DNA of 64,000 nucleotides from Oscillospiraceae bacterium (GCA_015066345.1 SVOQ01000003.1:62001-126000), one strand, 5' to 3'. Shown: positions 24,124-33,399, counted from the first letter of the stretch. Notes: generated from the letters alone by a model not told the origin. Translations and numbers: made by a program.

Positions 24124-27100
24124 ATGAAAACCTTTAAACGAAGCATAGCGATAATTTTTGTAGTTATTGTGGCACTCAGTGTTGTTGCTGTTGGTGTTCA
24201 GGCAGCTTCCGTAAGCACTACAACCAGTGATTACGGGTATATGATGCCTACTGACAGTAAGTTTACTAAAACTCAGTCAACCGTAAAACTTTATGGCTCA
24301 CACGACTACATTAATTTTTATATTGATGCGGAATATGATAATACATATTTTTTCTATGAAATATATTCAGATAAAAACTACACTAAACTTGTGACTGCGG
24401 ACTATGTTTATTGTGAAGAGCGCGGAACATATACATGGTCACCCATGATAAAACTTAAAGGCGTTTTCAGTAGCAAAACATATTACTGCATTACCTATGG
24501 TGCAAAAATGGATTCAAGCGGTAATGTTAAGCTTTCTACACCATCGGTAACGGAGTTTAAAATTGTTGTTGACAGAACCACCGCCTTTAATAAACAGGTA
24601 GTTCTTTTAAAGAACGTTAAAGCAACGGTTAACGGTCCTCAGATTACATGGCATAAGCATTCCTCTGCGGCAACCAAATACATAATTTACCGCCGTTCAA
24701 TTAACGGCACAAAGTGGACAAATGTGGGCACAGTCGGTGCTTCCACGCTTAGCTTTACCGATAAATCCGTTAAGAATAAAAGTGGTAAATATGTTTATAC
24801 GGTTAAAGCTCTGAACAAAAGTGGTACAGCTTCAAGATTCCAGTTCAGCGGTCTTACCTGCCTTTTTGCCGAGGCGCCTGTGGTTAAATCGGTTACAATT
24901 CAGGCCGACAATAAAATACAGATAAAATGGAATGCGGCTTCTAATGCAACGTATTATCGTGTTTATAGAAAAACAAACGGCGGCAGCTGGGAAGTGATAC
25001 AGAAGGCATATCGCGGCGGTACAACCTATACGGACACTACTGCAGTATCAGGTAACAATTACCAATACACTGTACGCACATATATAAACACATCACACGG
25101 AACGGCAATAAGTGCATATAATGCAGGAAAGGGTATTGATTACGTTGCCTCGCCCGAATTAACAGGTGTTAACGTGGTTGATAACGGAATGGAGCTTCGT
25201 TGGAACGAGGCTAAGGGCGCAACCGCTTATACCGTTTACCGCAGACCCTTGGATAAAAGCAGTGGTTGGGCAAGTATTGGCAAGGTGAATGCAGATGTAT
25301 TGAACTTTGTTGATGAAACTGCAGAGTCAGACGGAGCATATTTATACACTGTTCGTTCCGAGGGCACAACAAGTAGAGGTAGTTATAATAGTAAAGGTAT
25401 AGAATATTTAGTATTACAGGAGCCTCTTATGACGGTAACTGAAACAGATAAAGGTGTAAAGATAACCTGGGATGCTGTTCCATTAGCTGATAAGTATCAG
25501 GTGTATTATAGAGTTTCTGGTGGTGATTGGGTAAAGGCAACAGTAACATATTATCGCTATTATGATATGACGATAAAAGGTTGCGGTGAATACGAATTTA
25601 CTGTAAGGGCTATTAGAAATAATATTTTTAGTGAGTTTGCCACATCTTCACAACCGATAATGTTCTTCCCGAAAGTCAGTACTTCCACAACAATTTATAA
25701 GGATTACAATTTAGTTGGTTGGACAAGCGTGAAGGCTGATAGTTACAATCTTTACAGAAAGACTAAAGATGCTGATGACTCGGAGTATGCTCTTATATAT
25801 TCGGGAGATAAAACGAGTTATAAGGATATGGATGTGGCGTATGATGTAGGCTATACATATGTTGCTAAAGCAATATATAATGATATTGAACAGACTGAGA
25901 GACTTACCGAAACCAGTATGGTCAGATATGATTCTGAAAAATACATCAATAGCTTTAATGTAACTAAAAGGTATTCATACGGAACCGAGTTTTTTAATAT
26001 TTCCTACGACCTTACGGAAGAAGCAAAAGATGTGACTGTAAGGGTACTTTGTTTAACTGGTAGTGCAACAAGTCCGTATTGGGATTATGTACATATGGGT
26101 TATCCTGCTGTAAATCATACAAAGCCTGCAACCGAGAAAGCCCAGCTGGCTATAGTGGTTTCTGACGGAATCGGCAGTACTCCCAGAGACGCGGTTATAA
26201 GCATCGTTGAAAATGAAAAATGCGACAGACCCGACGTTAAATATAGGGGCGTAAAGGGTGGCGTTGAAATTTTCTGGGATGCAGTAGAGAATGCGGACTC
26301 CTATGAATTAAGATTTGAAAACATTAAAGACTTCCATAGAGAAATTAAAAGTGATGGATCTTCAACGTATTGTGTTTTTATAAGTAATGAAGAATTTGAC
26401 GGAACAATAAAAAAAGATAATAGAACAGATTATGTTGATTTGTATATGGATGTTGTTCACACTAATGGTAATATAACCGAAGGCGAAGAATACAGAATCG
26501 GATATAGCAGTGAAATCCCCCGAATAATTATTGCAAGAGAAGTTTCAAATGGTGTTGAAATTGCCTTTGGTGATGATAATGTCGGTGGCTCACGTGTTGT
26601 TTTCAGAAAAGCACCTGGAGAAACATCTTGGAAAAAGATTGGCACAGGTTCAAGCGATGGTTATTTAGATAAAACAGCTAAAAAAGGTGTTAAATACTCT
26701 TATACAGTAAGATGCTATAGCACCAAAATGGGTTGCTATACAAGCTATTATGACACCAAGGGGTTGACTGTGGGCAAGGTTATTACTCCCAAGCTTACGT
26801 CAATAGAAAACAATACTTATGGTGTTCGCGTGGAATGTGAAGAGATCAGTACCAGATATGGTATCAGTTATCATCTTTATCGAAAAACCGAAAACGGAAA
26901 ATGGCAGAAGATAGCATCAAATCTGGCAACAGAAGGTTTAGCCTTCAATTTTTTCAGAGATGAAACCGCAAAAACAGGTGTGAAATATTATTATACTATA
27001 ATAGCTACATACGGTTCTGCTAAATCAAGCTATGACCCCGACGGCCTTTCCATAGTATATGTTCAGACTCCCACTCTTAAATCCGCCACTCGTACTTCGA

Positions 27101-27330
27101 CGGGTATTACTGTAAAATGGAGTGAGGTAGAAGGTGCTGATGGTTATTATGTGTATCGTAAAACCTATAATACAGGTTGGACCAGAGTTGGCACAGTGAA
27201 AAATGGCTCAACTGTTGCATTTACAGATAAAACTGCTGAACAGACAGGTGTACTTTATAGATACACAGTTAAGGCATATAATGGCTCTAGCACATCCGGA
27301 TACAATACTACCGGTAAAACATGCAGTTAA
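24124..27330 (+). CDS. large secreted fibronectin type III repeat protein
   Basis: A 1068-residue exported protein. Signal peptide at residues 1-28 (IAIIFVVIVALSVVAVGVQA). An N-terminal domain of about 115 residues is followed by around nine or ten Fn3-like units of 85-95 residues, recognisable by W at strand B, YRVYRKT and YTVRAYN/YTVKAYN near strands C and G. No LPXTG motif, dockerin or membrane tail is visible, so it is either released or held through the repeats. It follows the M56 sensor gene by 19 nt with a strong GGAGG site and no terminator, so BlaI/M56 probably controls its expression. Function: likely surface adhesion or polysaccharide contact, by inference. Confidence 0.82.
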   Translation: MKTFKRSIAIIFVVIVALSVVAVGVQAASVSTTTSDYGYMMPTDSKFTKTQSTVKLYGSHDYINFYIDAEYDNTYFFYEIYSDKNYTKLVTADYVYCEERGTYTWSPMIKLKGVFSSKTYYCITYGAKMDSSGNVKLSTPSVTEFKIVVDRTTAFNKQVVLLKNVKATVNGPQITWHKHSSAATKYIIYRRSINGTKWTNVGTVGASTLSFTDKSVKNKSGKYVYTVKALNKSGTASRFQFSGLTCLFAEAPVVKSVTIQADNKIQIKWNAASNATYYRVYRKTNGGSWEVIQKAYRGGTTYTDTTAVSGNNYQYTVRTYINTSHGTAISAYNAGKGIDYVASPELTGVNVVDNGMELRWNEAKGATAYTVYRRPLDKSSGWASIGKVNADVLNFVDETAESDGAYLYTVRSEGTTSRGSYNSKGIEYLVLQEPLMTVTETDKGVKITWDAVPLADKYQVYYRVSGGDWVKATVTYYRYYDMTIKGCGEYEFTVRAIRNNIFSEFATSSQPIMFFPKVSTSTTIYKDYNLVGWTSVKADSYNLYRKTKDADDSEYALIYSGDKTSYKDMDVAYDVGYTYVAKAIYNDIEQTERLTETSMVRYDSEKYINSFNVTKRYSYGTEFFNISYDLTEEAKDVTVRVLCLTGSATSPYWDYVHMGYPAVNHTKPATEKAQLAIVVSDGIGSTPRDAVISIVENEKCDRPDVKYRGVKGGVEIFWDAVENADSYELRFENIKDFHREIKSDGSSTYCVFISNEEFDGTIKKDNRTDYVDLYMDVVHTNGNITEGEEYRIGYSSEIPRIIIAREVSNGVEIAFGDDNVGGSRVVFRKAPGETSWKKIGTGSSDGYLDKTAKKGVKYSYTVRCYSTKMGCYTSYYDTKGLTVGKVITPKLTSIENNTYGVRVECEEISTRYGISYHLYRKTENGKWQKIASNLATEGLAFNFFRDETAKTGVKYYYTIIATYGSAKSSYDPDGLSIVYVQTPTLKSATRTSTGITVKWSEVEGADGYYVYRKTYNTGWTRVGTVKNGSTVAFTDKTAEQTGVLYRYTVKAYNGSSTSGYNTTGKTCS

Positions 27331-27351
27331 AATTAAATCACTAAATAAACA

Positions 27352-27384
27352 GCACCCCTTACAATCACTGATCGTAAGGGGTGC
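27352..27384. terminator. hairpin terminator between the Fn3 gene and the zinc-ribbon gene
   Basis: Perfect 11-bp stem (27352-27362 with 27374-27384) at the convergent end of two genes. The T-run is modest on both sides. Confidence 0.65.
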
Positions 27385-27399
27385 AAAGTTTATTGTTTT

Positions 27400-28119
27400 T
27401 TAGTTTTGAGCAATTCTTTGCTTTTTAAAACTACGGTTAATAAGTACATTAAAAATAACGTTAAGTGCAAATAAACCGATACCAACGAAAAGACCGAATT
27501 GAACTGAGCCGTCGATGAAGTTTGTGCTTGTTGCACCAATCTGTGAAACTGAGAGGGTGAAAAGCACACCGGCTATGGCAAAGCTTAAGGTTGATAATAC
27601 ACAAAGAACGATATTTGCTCCTGCCTTAAGTGAGGGGGCTTTTAAAAGAACGAAAACAAAGTTCAGAACACCGAAAACTATTGCAAGATAAATAAGAAGT
27701 ATTGAGAAAATCAACATTGCAACAGGGGAGCCGAGGGTTTCGGCGGACATAAGGCCTAAAAGAGAACCCCAGTTAAGACTCAACAATGTATTCATAGAAA
27801 AATCAAGCAATGTGAAATTGGTTGAACTGTCACCGAAGAAAGGTAAGTTAAGTGAATAACTTGCCAAGGGAAGTATAAGAACTACAAGGGGTAAGAAAGT
27901 AAAGGCAAAACGGATAATTCTGAAAAGGTTTCCGAAAAGTGCACTTTTAAGGTTACCTGTGAATTTTCTGAATTTTACCCAGGCTTTCTCCGCCTTTTCT
28001 GCGTCCGCATCAAGGTTTCCTTCCCAGTTGTAGTTAGGGATATTTACACCGCAATAGGGACACTCAGCTTTCACGTTCCAAAAGTTCAGTATGCCGTGAC
28101 ATTTAGGGCAAAGAGCCAT
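27400..28119 (-). CDS. zinc-ribbon membrane protein of unknown function
   Basis: A 239-residue protein. It begins MALCPKCHGILNFWNVKAECPYCGV, a four-Cys zinc ribbon, followed by a charged stretch to about residue 60 and four hydrophobic segments (68-90, 128-155, 165-185, 205-230). This layout is common in Clostridia, but I know no function. It lies 31 nt downstream of homoserine dehydrogenase with a GAAAGG site, so it may ride on that transcript. Confidence 0.7.
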   Translation of the reverse strand: MALCPKCHGILNFWNVKAECPYCGVNIPNYNWEGNLDADAEKAEKAWVKFRKFTGNLKSALFGNLFRIIRFAFTFLPLVVLILPLASYSLNLPFFGDSSTNFTLLDFSMNTLLSLNWGSLLGLMSAETLGSPVAMLIFSILLIYLAIVFGVLNFVFVLLKAPSLKAGANIVLCVLSTLSFAIAGVLFTLSVSQIGATSTNFIDGSVQFGLFVGIGLFALNVIFNVLINRSFKKQRIAQN

Positions 28120-28150
28120 ATAGATTCAATCCTTTCAATGAATTGGATTA

Positions 28151-29386
28151 TTAGTAATCAAGTACACGAAGAACCGCTTTAACGTCCATGGGTAAGCTTT
28201 CAATTACTGCACGTGCTTCTTTTTCACGCGTCTGAGGAATAACGAAAGCGATTTCGGTTTTGGGCTCGTCTTCTCTGTGAAGAATAACGGGGGATTCAAA
28301 GGCTTTATTTACAGCGTTGAAAGCGGCAACGTAATCGTCAGTTTCTGCACGTACGTAAAGGGATGTGCTCTGTAATAAAGCGTCAATAACGTAATTATCT
28401 TCTGCGGGACCCCAACCGAAAGCCTTTCTCTTGGCAGTGTGTTTAGCGCAGTCAATTACATCAGCAACAACAGCACTTGCTGTGGGAAGCTTACCTGCGC
28501 CTCTGCCGTAGAATACAACGTCACCAATGGCGTCACCGCGAACAAGAATAGCGTTGAAAACGTCGTCAACGGATGCTAACTGTGAGTGATTCTGAATAAG
28601 GCAAGGACCAACAGTAATACTGATTTTTTCGTTATCGTTAAGCTTTGCTCTACCGATAAGCTTAATAACACCGCCCCAGTTTTTAGCGTAAGCAACGTCC
28701 TCGGGTGTGATTTCGGTAATACCTACGGTTTCAACTGCATCGGGGTAAACGTGTTTACCAAAGCAAAGGGAAGCAAGGATACAGATTTTACGTGCTGCGT
28801 CGTGACCGTGAATATCTGCGGAGGGGTCACGCTCGGCATAGCCGTTATCCTGAGCTAATTTTAATGCGTCCTCAAAAGCCATACCGTCTTCAATCATTTT
28901 AGTGAGAATGAAGTTGGTTGTACCGTTAAGAATACCTGCAATTTCGCATATTTCGTTAGCGGCAAGACACTGGCTGATAGGTCTGATAATAGGAATACCG
29001 CCACCTACACTTGCTTCAAATAAGAAGTTTACGTTATTTTCTTTTGCAAGTTCAAGTAATTCGTAACCGTGAGCGGCAACAAGCTCCTTGTTTGATGAAA
29101 CAACGCTCTTTCCTGCTTTTAAACAAGCGGAAACATATTCGTAAGCGGGTTTTGTACCACCCATACATTCAACTACGATTCCGACAGATGCATCGTTGAG
29201 AATATCGTTAAAGTCAGTTGTAAAATAACGACCTAACTCGTGATTTGAAAAATCACGGATATCGAGAATATATTTAATATCCAATGAACTGTGACCGCAT
29301 TTAGCCACAATACTTTTTTGGTTTTTTAAAATAACTTCGGCAACGCCTGAGCCAATTGTACCGAAGCCCATAATAGCAACTTGCAT
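28151..29386 (-). CDS. hom: homoserine dehydrogenase
   Basis: NAD(P)-dependent reduction of aspartate semialdehyde to homoserine, for Thr and Met synthesis. The 411-residue protein starts MQVAIMGFGTIGSG (nucleotide fold), then has the catalytic region with ILNGTTNFILTKM and YAERDPSADIHGHDAARK (Lys/Asp), and a C-terminal ACT domain (about residues 345-411) for feedback control. I use the ATG after CGGAGG; an in-frame ATG 12 codons upstream lacks such a site. No T-box was found in the leader. Confidence 0.95.
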   Translation of the reverse strand: MQVAIMGFGTIGSGVAEVILKNQKSIVAKCGHSSLDIKYILDIRDFSNHELGRYFTTDFNDILNDASVGIVVECMGGTKPAYEYVSACLKAGKSVVSSNKELVAAHGYELLELAKENNVNFLFEASVGGGIPIIRPISQCLAANEICEIAGILNGTTNFILTKMIEDGMAFEDALKLAQDNGYAERDPSADIHGHDAARKICILASLCFGKHVYPDAVETVGITEITPEDVAYAKNWGGVIKLIGRAKLNDNEKISITVGPCLIQNHSQLASVDDVFNAILVRGDAIGDVVFYGRGAGKLPTASAVVADVIDCAKHTAKRKAFGWGPAEDNYVIDALLQSTSLYVRAETDDYVAAFNAVNKAFESPVILHREDEPKTEIAFVIPQTREKEARAVIESLPMDVKAVLRVLDY

Positions 29387-29585
29387 ATTTATACCTCCGT
29401 GGGTGTCTGATGTATAAAACACTTTTTAGTATATACAAAACATATATTAACATAATTTTTTATGATAATAAAGAGAAAAACTGAAATTTATAAATATTTT
29501 TTAAATTTTTTACTAATTTTGACATAATTTAATTGTATTATTCTTTGCAATAGTTTAAAATAGGGTTGTGTGAGGAGGGATATCA

Positions 29586-30728
29586 ATGGGTAAAGTAATT
29601 GAGAAAAGAAAATCCTTTGTTATAACATTTATATATCTTACAATTTTTGTTGGTTTATACTACTTTTTAATAAAATATGCTATGGGTTATATTTTCCCAT
29701 TCGTTTTTGCCGCAATTCTTTCCATATTTTTACAACCTGTTGTAAGGTGGTTTACTAAGAAACTTCACTTAAAAACCCACGGTTTTATTTCCACAGTACT
29801 TGTGTTATTGTTGGTAGTGAGTGTTGTGGGTCTTATAGTGGGTGCTGGTTATGTTTTGTTTGTTGAATTGAAGGACTTCTTTACTTATCTTTCAAATAGT
29901 ATATCCTCTGTTGATGACATAATTATTATGGTGGAAAATACCGCTATGAACTTTATCGGCAAACTTCCTAAGGGTATAGGTAATGCCGTGGGTGGTTATG
30001 TTACAGACTTTTTTGATAACCTCGGTAATAAGGGTTCAAGTCTTGATTTAAGTGCACTTTCAGCACCCTTAAGCGGTGCCTGGAGCGTTGTTAAAGGAAT
30101 TCCGTCATTTATTCTCAGTCTGGTTGTTACTATTATATCCTGCGTGTTTATGACTGCGGAATATGATAAAGTCAGGGATATGATTCTCGAAATGTGTTCC
30201 GAGGAAACCGGCGAAAAACTTATCAACGCAAAGCGTACCGTAACAAAGGGTATCGGTAAGTTGATAAAAGCTTACGCAACCCTTATGATTATTACATTCA
30301 CTGAGGTTTTCCTTGGTCTTAACTTAATGAAGCTTATAGGAATTTATGATGGCGGGTATATTGCAATTATTGCCTTTGTAACCTGTATTGTTGATATTAT
30401 CCCTGTGCTTGGTACGGGTACTATATTAATTCCTTGGGCAGTTTATAATATAATTACAGGCAATTTTGCCTTTGGTATTGCTTTATTGCTTTTGTATGCC
30501 GTAATAACCGTCATACGTCAGGTTATAGAACCTAAGCTTGTTGCTAATCAGGTTGGTTTACCCTCAATTGTTACCATTATGGCTATGTTCCTTGGCGGTA
30601 GAGTTTTAGGTGCTTTAGGTATAATTATTTTACCTTTGACAGTTATTGTCCTTAAACTTATGTATGACGAGGGTATTATCGGCAGGAAAAGAATTCCTGT
30701 AAAAGTTGCTAAAAAGAAAAACAATTAA
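29586..30728 (+). CDS. AI-2E family transporter (PF01594)
   Basis: A 380-residue polytopic membrane protein with about eight hydrophobic segments. The family's conserved C-terminal half is clear: IAFVTCIVDIIPVLGTGTILIPWAVY and VIRQVIEPKLVANQVGLPSIVTIMAMFLG. Members have been proposed to export the AI-2 signal or to act as Na+/H+ or K+ exchangers, so the substrate is open. The ribosome binding site is GAGGAGGG. A phosphatase gene follows after 18 nt. Confidence 0.88.
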   Translation: MGKVIEKRKSFVITFIYLTIFVGLYYFLIKYAMGYIFPFVFAAILSIFLQPVVRWFTKKLHLKTHGFISTVLVLLLVVSVVGLIVGAGYVLFVELKDFFTYLSNSISSVDDIIIMVENTAMNFIGKLPKGIGNAVGGYVTDFFDNLGNKGSSLDLSALSAPLSGAWSVVKGIPSFILSLVVTIISCVFMTAEYDKVRDMILEMCSEETGEKLINAKRTVTKGIGKLIKAYATLMIITFTEVFLGLNLMKLIGIYDGGYIAIIAFVTCIVDIIPVLGTGTILIPWAVYNIITGNFAFGIALLLLYAVITVIRQVIEPKLVANQVGLPSIVTIMAMFLGGRVLGALGIIILPLTVIVLKLMYDEGIIGRKRIPVKVAKKKNN

Positions 30729-30746
30729 TTCGTTAGGAGAAAAACA

Positions 30747-31511
30747 ATGTTCGGTAATATTACTGATATACATTCACATTCCCTGTGGGATATTGATGAT
30801 GGTGCCGAGGACTTTGACGAGAGTATGGAAATGTGTCTTGCGGCGGAAGATTCAGGCACGAAAACCCTTTTTCTCACGCCCCACCTTATGTACTGGGAAC
30901 AGGCGGAGGACCTTTATGATGAAAGGGAAGAAAAGTTTGAAATTTTAAGCGAGTGCCTTGAAGATAATGATTCGTCCCTTGTTATAAAAAAAGGCTTCGA
31001 GATACTCTGTGATGATGAGATATTCAATATAAACTATTTCAAGCCTTATACACTAAATGAATCAAGATATATTCTCATTGAGTTTCATTTTTTCAAAACA
31101 ACTCTTTCGGATGTGGTTTCCTGGTGCGATTATTTGTCGTCTTTTGGTCTTGTGCCTATAATTGCCCATCCCGAACGATATGAGTTCGTTATGGAGGATG
31201 CATCCTGTGTTGAAACTTTATCGGACAAGGGTGTTCTGTTTCAGATGAATGCGGGGTCTCCCACGGGGGTTTTCGGGGATAGGGAAGCTTACGTAGCTTG
31301 TGAAATGCTTAACTGCGGTTTTGTGGATTTTATCGGCTCTGATGCTCACGACCTGCGTATGCGTAATACGGATATTATAGCAAACTTTGAAATGTATCCT
31401 GATGAATTGAATATGGATTTACTTAAAAAAGCGGCTTGTGATAATCCTGAATTTATATTGAAAGACGGTTTATATAAGCCACAAAGATTAGAACATATTG
31501 AGAATTTGTAA
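30747..31511 (+). CDS. CpsB/YwqE-type tyrosine-protein phosphatase
   Basis: PHP-fold metal-dependent phosphatase of 254 residues. Metal-binding motifs: DIHSHSLWDIDDGA at the N-terminus, TPH, the HPERYEFV block, and GSDAHD near the end. In Firmicutes such enzymes dephosphorylate the bacterial tyrosine kinase of capsule or exopolysaccharide loci. No kinase or polysaccharide genes are next to it here, so its target is unknown. It is probably co-transcribed with the AI-2E family gene. Confidence 0.88.
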   Translation: MFGNITDIHSHSLWDIDDGAEDFDESMEMCLAAEDSGTKTLFLTPHLMYWEQAEDLYDEREEKFEILSECLEDNDSSLVIKKGFEILCDDEIFNINYFKPYTLNESRYILIEFHFFKTTLSDVVSWCDYLSSFGLVPIIAHPERYEFVMEDASCVETLSDKGVLFQMNAGSPTGVFGDREAYVACEMLNCGFVDFIGSDAHDLRMRNTDIIANFEMYPDELNMDLLKKAACDNPEFILKDGLYKPQRLEHIENL

Positions 31512-31602
31512 AAAAATACATTATATTTCTTTTTCGGAAAAATAAAATGCTTATAATATGATAATATACACTTGAATAATAGGATGAAAGGAGGATAAAT
31601 CG

Positions 31603-31830
31603 ATGTTAGATTCTATTTGGCAGCTTCTTGCTAACTACGGCCTTGATGTTAAGGAAATTGCTGATGCAATCCACTCTCTTATTGAGCCCGTTGTTGATGC
31701 TGAAGGTAATGTTGTAGGCTATGAAGGAACACTTGCAGCTATCGTGGACTTCCCGATTATCGGTAGTGTTCTTAAGGGCTTTGCTGACTTTGCTCCCTCA
31801 ATCGCAGAGGCAACTGAAACTGTAGCTTAA
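31603..31830 (+). CDS. small protein of unknown function
   Basis: A 75-residue acidic protein starting MLDSIWQLLANYGLDVKEIAD. The predicted content is two amphipathic helices linked by a Gly turn (DAEGNVVGYEG), and a hydrophobic C-terminal helix (FPIIGSVLKGFADFAP). It has an excellent AAAGGAGG site, a TATAAT at 31553-31558, and its own terminator, which argues for a real, possibly well-expressed gene. Codon use resembles the highly expressed ribosomal genes nearby. I do not recognise the family. Confidence 0.65.
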   Translation: MLDSIWQLLANYGLDVKEIADAIHSLIEPVVDAEGNVVGYEGTLAAIVDFPIIGSVLKGFADFAPSIAEATETVA

Positions 31831-31885
31831 GTTATGCTACACAAACACTTAATAAGAAGTGTGAATTATTGCAATAGTTTTCACA

Positions 31886-31918
31886 GAGGGAGTGCGGACA
31901 ACCGCACTCTCTTTCTTT
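31886..31918 (+). terminator. terminator of the 75-residue gene
   Basis: Perfect 8-bp stem (31890-31897 with 31902-31909), extended by G-U pairs, ACAA loop, then a CTTTCTTT run. Confidence 0.8.
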
Positions 31919-31981
31919 AAAAAATGAAGGTTTTTATATACCTATTATATATATGTCATATACTGCTACGGAGGTACTGCT

Positions 31982-32680
31982 TTGGATAACTCGAATTATG
32001 AAAAAAAGCCGATTGGTAAAATGGGAGCAATTATTATTGTTCTTGCTATAGCTATTGTTATAAGTATGGTTATAATTGGGGTTGCGATTGTAAGTATAGT
32101 CAAAGGTGATTCTTCGAGCAACACGTTGAATTACGATTACTCTTATAGCGAGAATCCTGATTTGTACCAGACCACTCAGGGTGATTTGGGTGATTACTTT
32201 ACAGAAGATGTTGTTACTGATAGTTTTTCAGAAACTGTTTCATCAGACTCGGGACAACAGGGAAATGGCTCTGATAATAAGAATACAACAAAAAATACAG
32301 CAATTGAAAATTATGAGCAGTTATCTAAAAATGGTGACAATATGTTATCGGATCACCACGATAATCAATATATAAAACTTGTAGCAGGTGAGTATGAAGT
32401 TGATACTGATTTGCTTGTAGCAATATACAGTGTTCCCGATACGGGAAATAACTTTGTGCTTGAATTTGACGGTACGAAGGATTCCTCGGGTAATTATGTT
32501 AAAAGTCCCGACACTTTGAAAACAGTATATCAGATTGATTTGGAAAGAAATATAAAGGTTGCCACAAGTAGTGGTGTAGGTAATGTAGGGGTATCCTATG
32601 CTGAAGGTCTTTTTTGTTTCAATATGGTAAAGACTCTTGTAATGGAGCAGTATCCGGATTATTTCACGGGAATTAACTGA
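31982..32680 (+). CDS. membrane-anchored protein of unknown function
   Basis: A 232-residue protein starting at TTG after CGGAGG. Residues 16-40 are a single transmembrane helix (AIIIVLAIAIVISMVIIGVAIV), followed by a Ser/Thr/Asn-rich linker to about residue 115 and an outer domain with VAGEYEVDTDLLVAIYSVPDTGNNFVLEFD and YQIDLERNIKVATSSGVGNVGVSY. No catalytic motif is visible. A family with the same short-cytoplasm, one-helix layout is found again at 49345. It precedes the ribosomal leader and probably ends at the hairpin at 32786. Confidence 0.65.
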   Translation: MDNSNYEKKPIGKMGAIIIVLAIAIVISMVIIGVAIVSIVKGDSSSNTLNYDYSYSENPDLYQTTQGDLGDYFTEDVVTDSFSETVSSDSGQQGNGSDNKNTTKNTAIENYEQLSKNGDNMLSDHHDNQYIKLVAGEYEVDTDLLVAIYSVPDTGNNFVLEFDGTKDSSGNYVKSPDTLKTVYQIDLERNIKVATSSGVGNVGVSYAEGLFCFNMVKTLVMEQYPDYFTGIN

Positions 32681-32756
32681 AAAAACACCAAAAAATCCAT
32701 TGTTACAATCTAACAAAAAAATTTATAAAATTTCTCAAAAAAATACAAAAAAACAC

Positions 32757-32785
32757 TTGCAATCTGTAAATGATTGTGATATTAT
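32757..32785 (+). promoter_or_regulatory. promoter of the S10-spc-alpha ribosomal supercluster
   Basis: -35 TTGCAA (32757-32762), 17-nt spacer, -10 TATTAT (32780-32785). Transcription should start near 32792, giving a leader of almost 300 nt before rpsJ. Confidence 0.65.
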
Positions 32786-32820
32786 GATAGGGCTCGTGAA
32801 GTGCGTGTCCCTATCTTTTT
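32786..32820 (+). terminator. hairpin with T-run at the start of the rpsJ leader
   Basis: GATAGGG (32786-32792) pairs with CCCTATC (32809-32815), followed by five T. Its left arm overlaps the expected transcription start, so it is better suited to stop reading from the upstream gene than to act on the rpsJ transcript itself. Confidence 0.55.
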
Positions 32821-33087
32821 ATGCCCTGAAACGAGCAGATATGCGTTGATGCGGGAGGTGGCTGCCCTCGGAGGCAGGGAATTTCCGCGGAGTATGTCCG
32901 ATTTAAAACCGGGCGATTAAATACCGATAGCAAACCGTCTGCCGTCCTTAACTGCGGCTTCGGTGTTGTTTCGGAGCGTGAGTATATCCCGGAATTGACA
33001 TTCCGGTTTTTAAACGAAAGGGGCGATAAGCCCGGGACGGTTGTTAAAACTTACGCAGCCCGCCAAAATTATTAGGAGGCGTTTAAA
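32821..33087 (+). promoter_or_regulatory. structured leader of rpsJ with attenuator-like hairpin
   Basis: This G/C-richer gap holds no convincing gene. It contains a CTGCC/GGCAG hairpin near 32870, a 7-bp stem CCGGAAT/ATTCCGG with a 4-nt loop followed by TTTTT (32989-33011), and a GGGC/GCCC hairpin at 33021-33033. TTCCG at 32883-32887 could pair with CGGAA of the terminator stem, and CCGGGC at 32909-32914 with GCCCGG at 33030-33035, giving an alternative fold. This is the arrangement of an attenuation leader, perhaps with a ribosomal protein as ligand, but it is unproven. Confidence 0.5.
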
Positions 33088-33399
33088 ATGGCAGTTAAGG
33101 AAAAAATCAGAATCAGACTCAAGGGTTACGACCACAACCTCGTTGACAAAGCAGCAGAAAAGATTGTTGAAACTGCAAAGCGTACAGGCGCTCAGGTTTC
33201 CGGTCCCATTCCGCTCCCCACAGAAAAAGAGGTTATCACAGTGCTTCGCGCAGTTCACAAGTACAAAGACTCTCGTGAACAGTTCGAACAGCACACACAC
33301 AAGAGACTCATCGACATCCTCAGACCCTCAAACAAAACTGTTGAGGCTCTCACAGGTCTTGAGCTCCCCGCTGGTGTTGATTTTGAGATTAAGCTTTAA
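33088..33399 (+). CDS. rpsJ: 30S ribosomal protein S10
   Basis: First gene of the S10 operon; S10 sits in the 30S head and also serves as NusE in antitermination. The 103-residue protein begins [23 protein letters not shown] and has the conserved [10 protein letters not shown] loop and HKRLIDI. Preceded by a strong TAGGAGG site and a long structured leader. Confidence 0.97.
   Translation: MAVKEKIRIRLKGYDHNLVDKAAEKIVETAKRTGAQVSGPIPLPTEKEVITVLRAVHKYKDSREQFEQHTHKRLIDILRPSNKTVEALTGLELPAGVDFEIKL

Noticed and set aside
23403..24146. Long minus-strand frame over the M56 gene (247 codons, Ile/Val-rich)
   Set aside because: It is a by-product of the 18-bp repeat and codon bias on the opposite strand; no ribosome binding site, and the plus-strand gene is clear.
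29387..29585. T-box or Met/Thr-related riboswitch before homoserine dehydrogenase
   Set aside because: The gap is AT-rich, with no specifier stem, no antiterminator bulge and no terminator hairpin.
32858..32929. Leader peptide frame (23 codons) before rpsJ
   Set aside because: No ribosome binding site in front of its ATG, and no run of regulatory codons; the sequence is better read as RNA structure.
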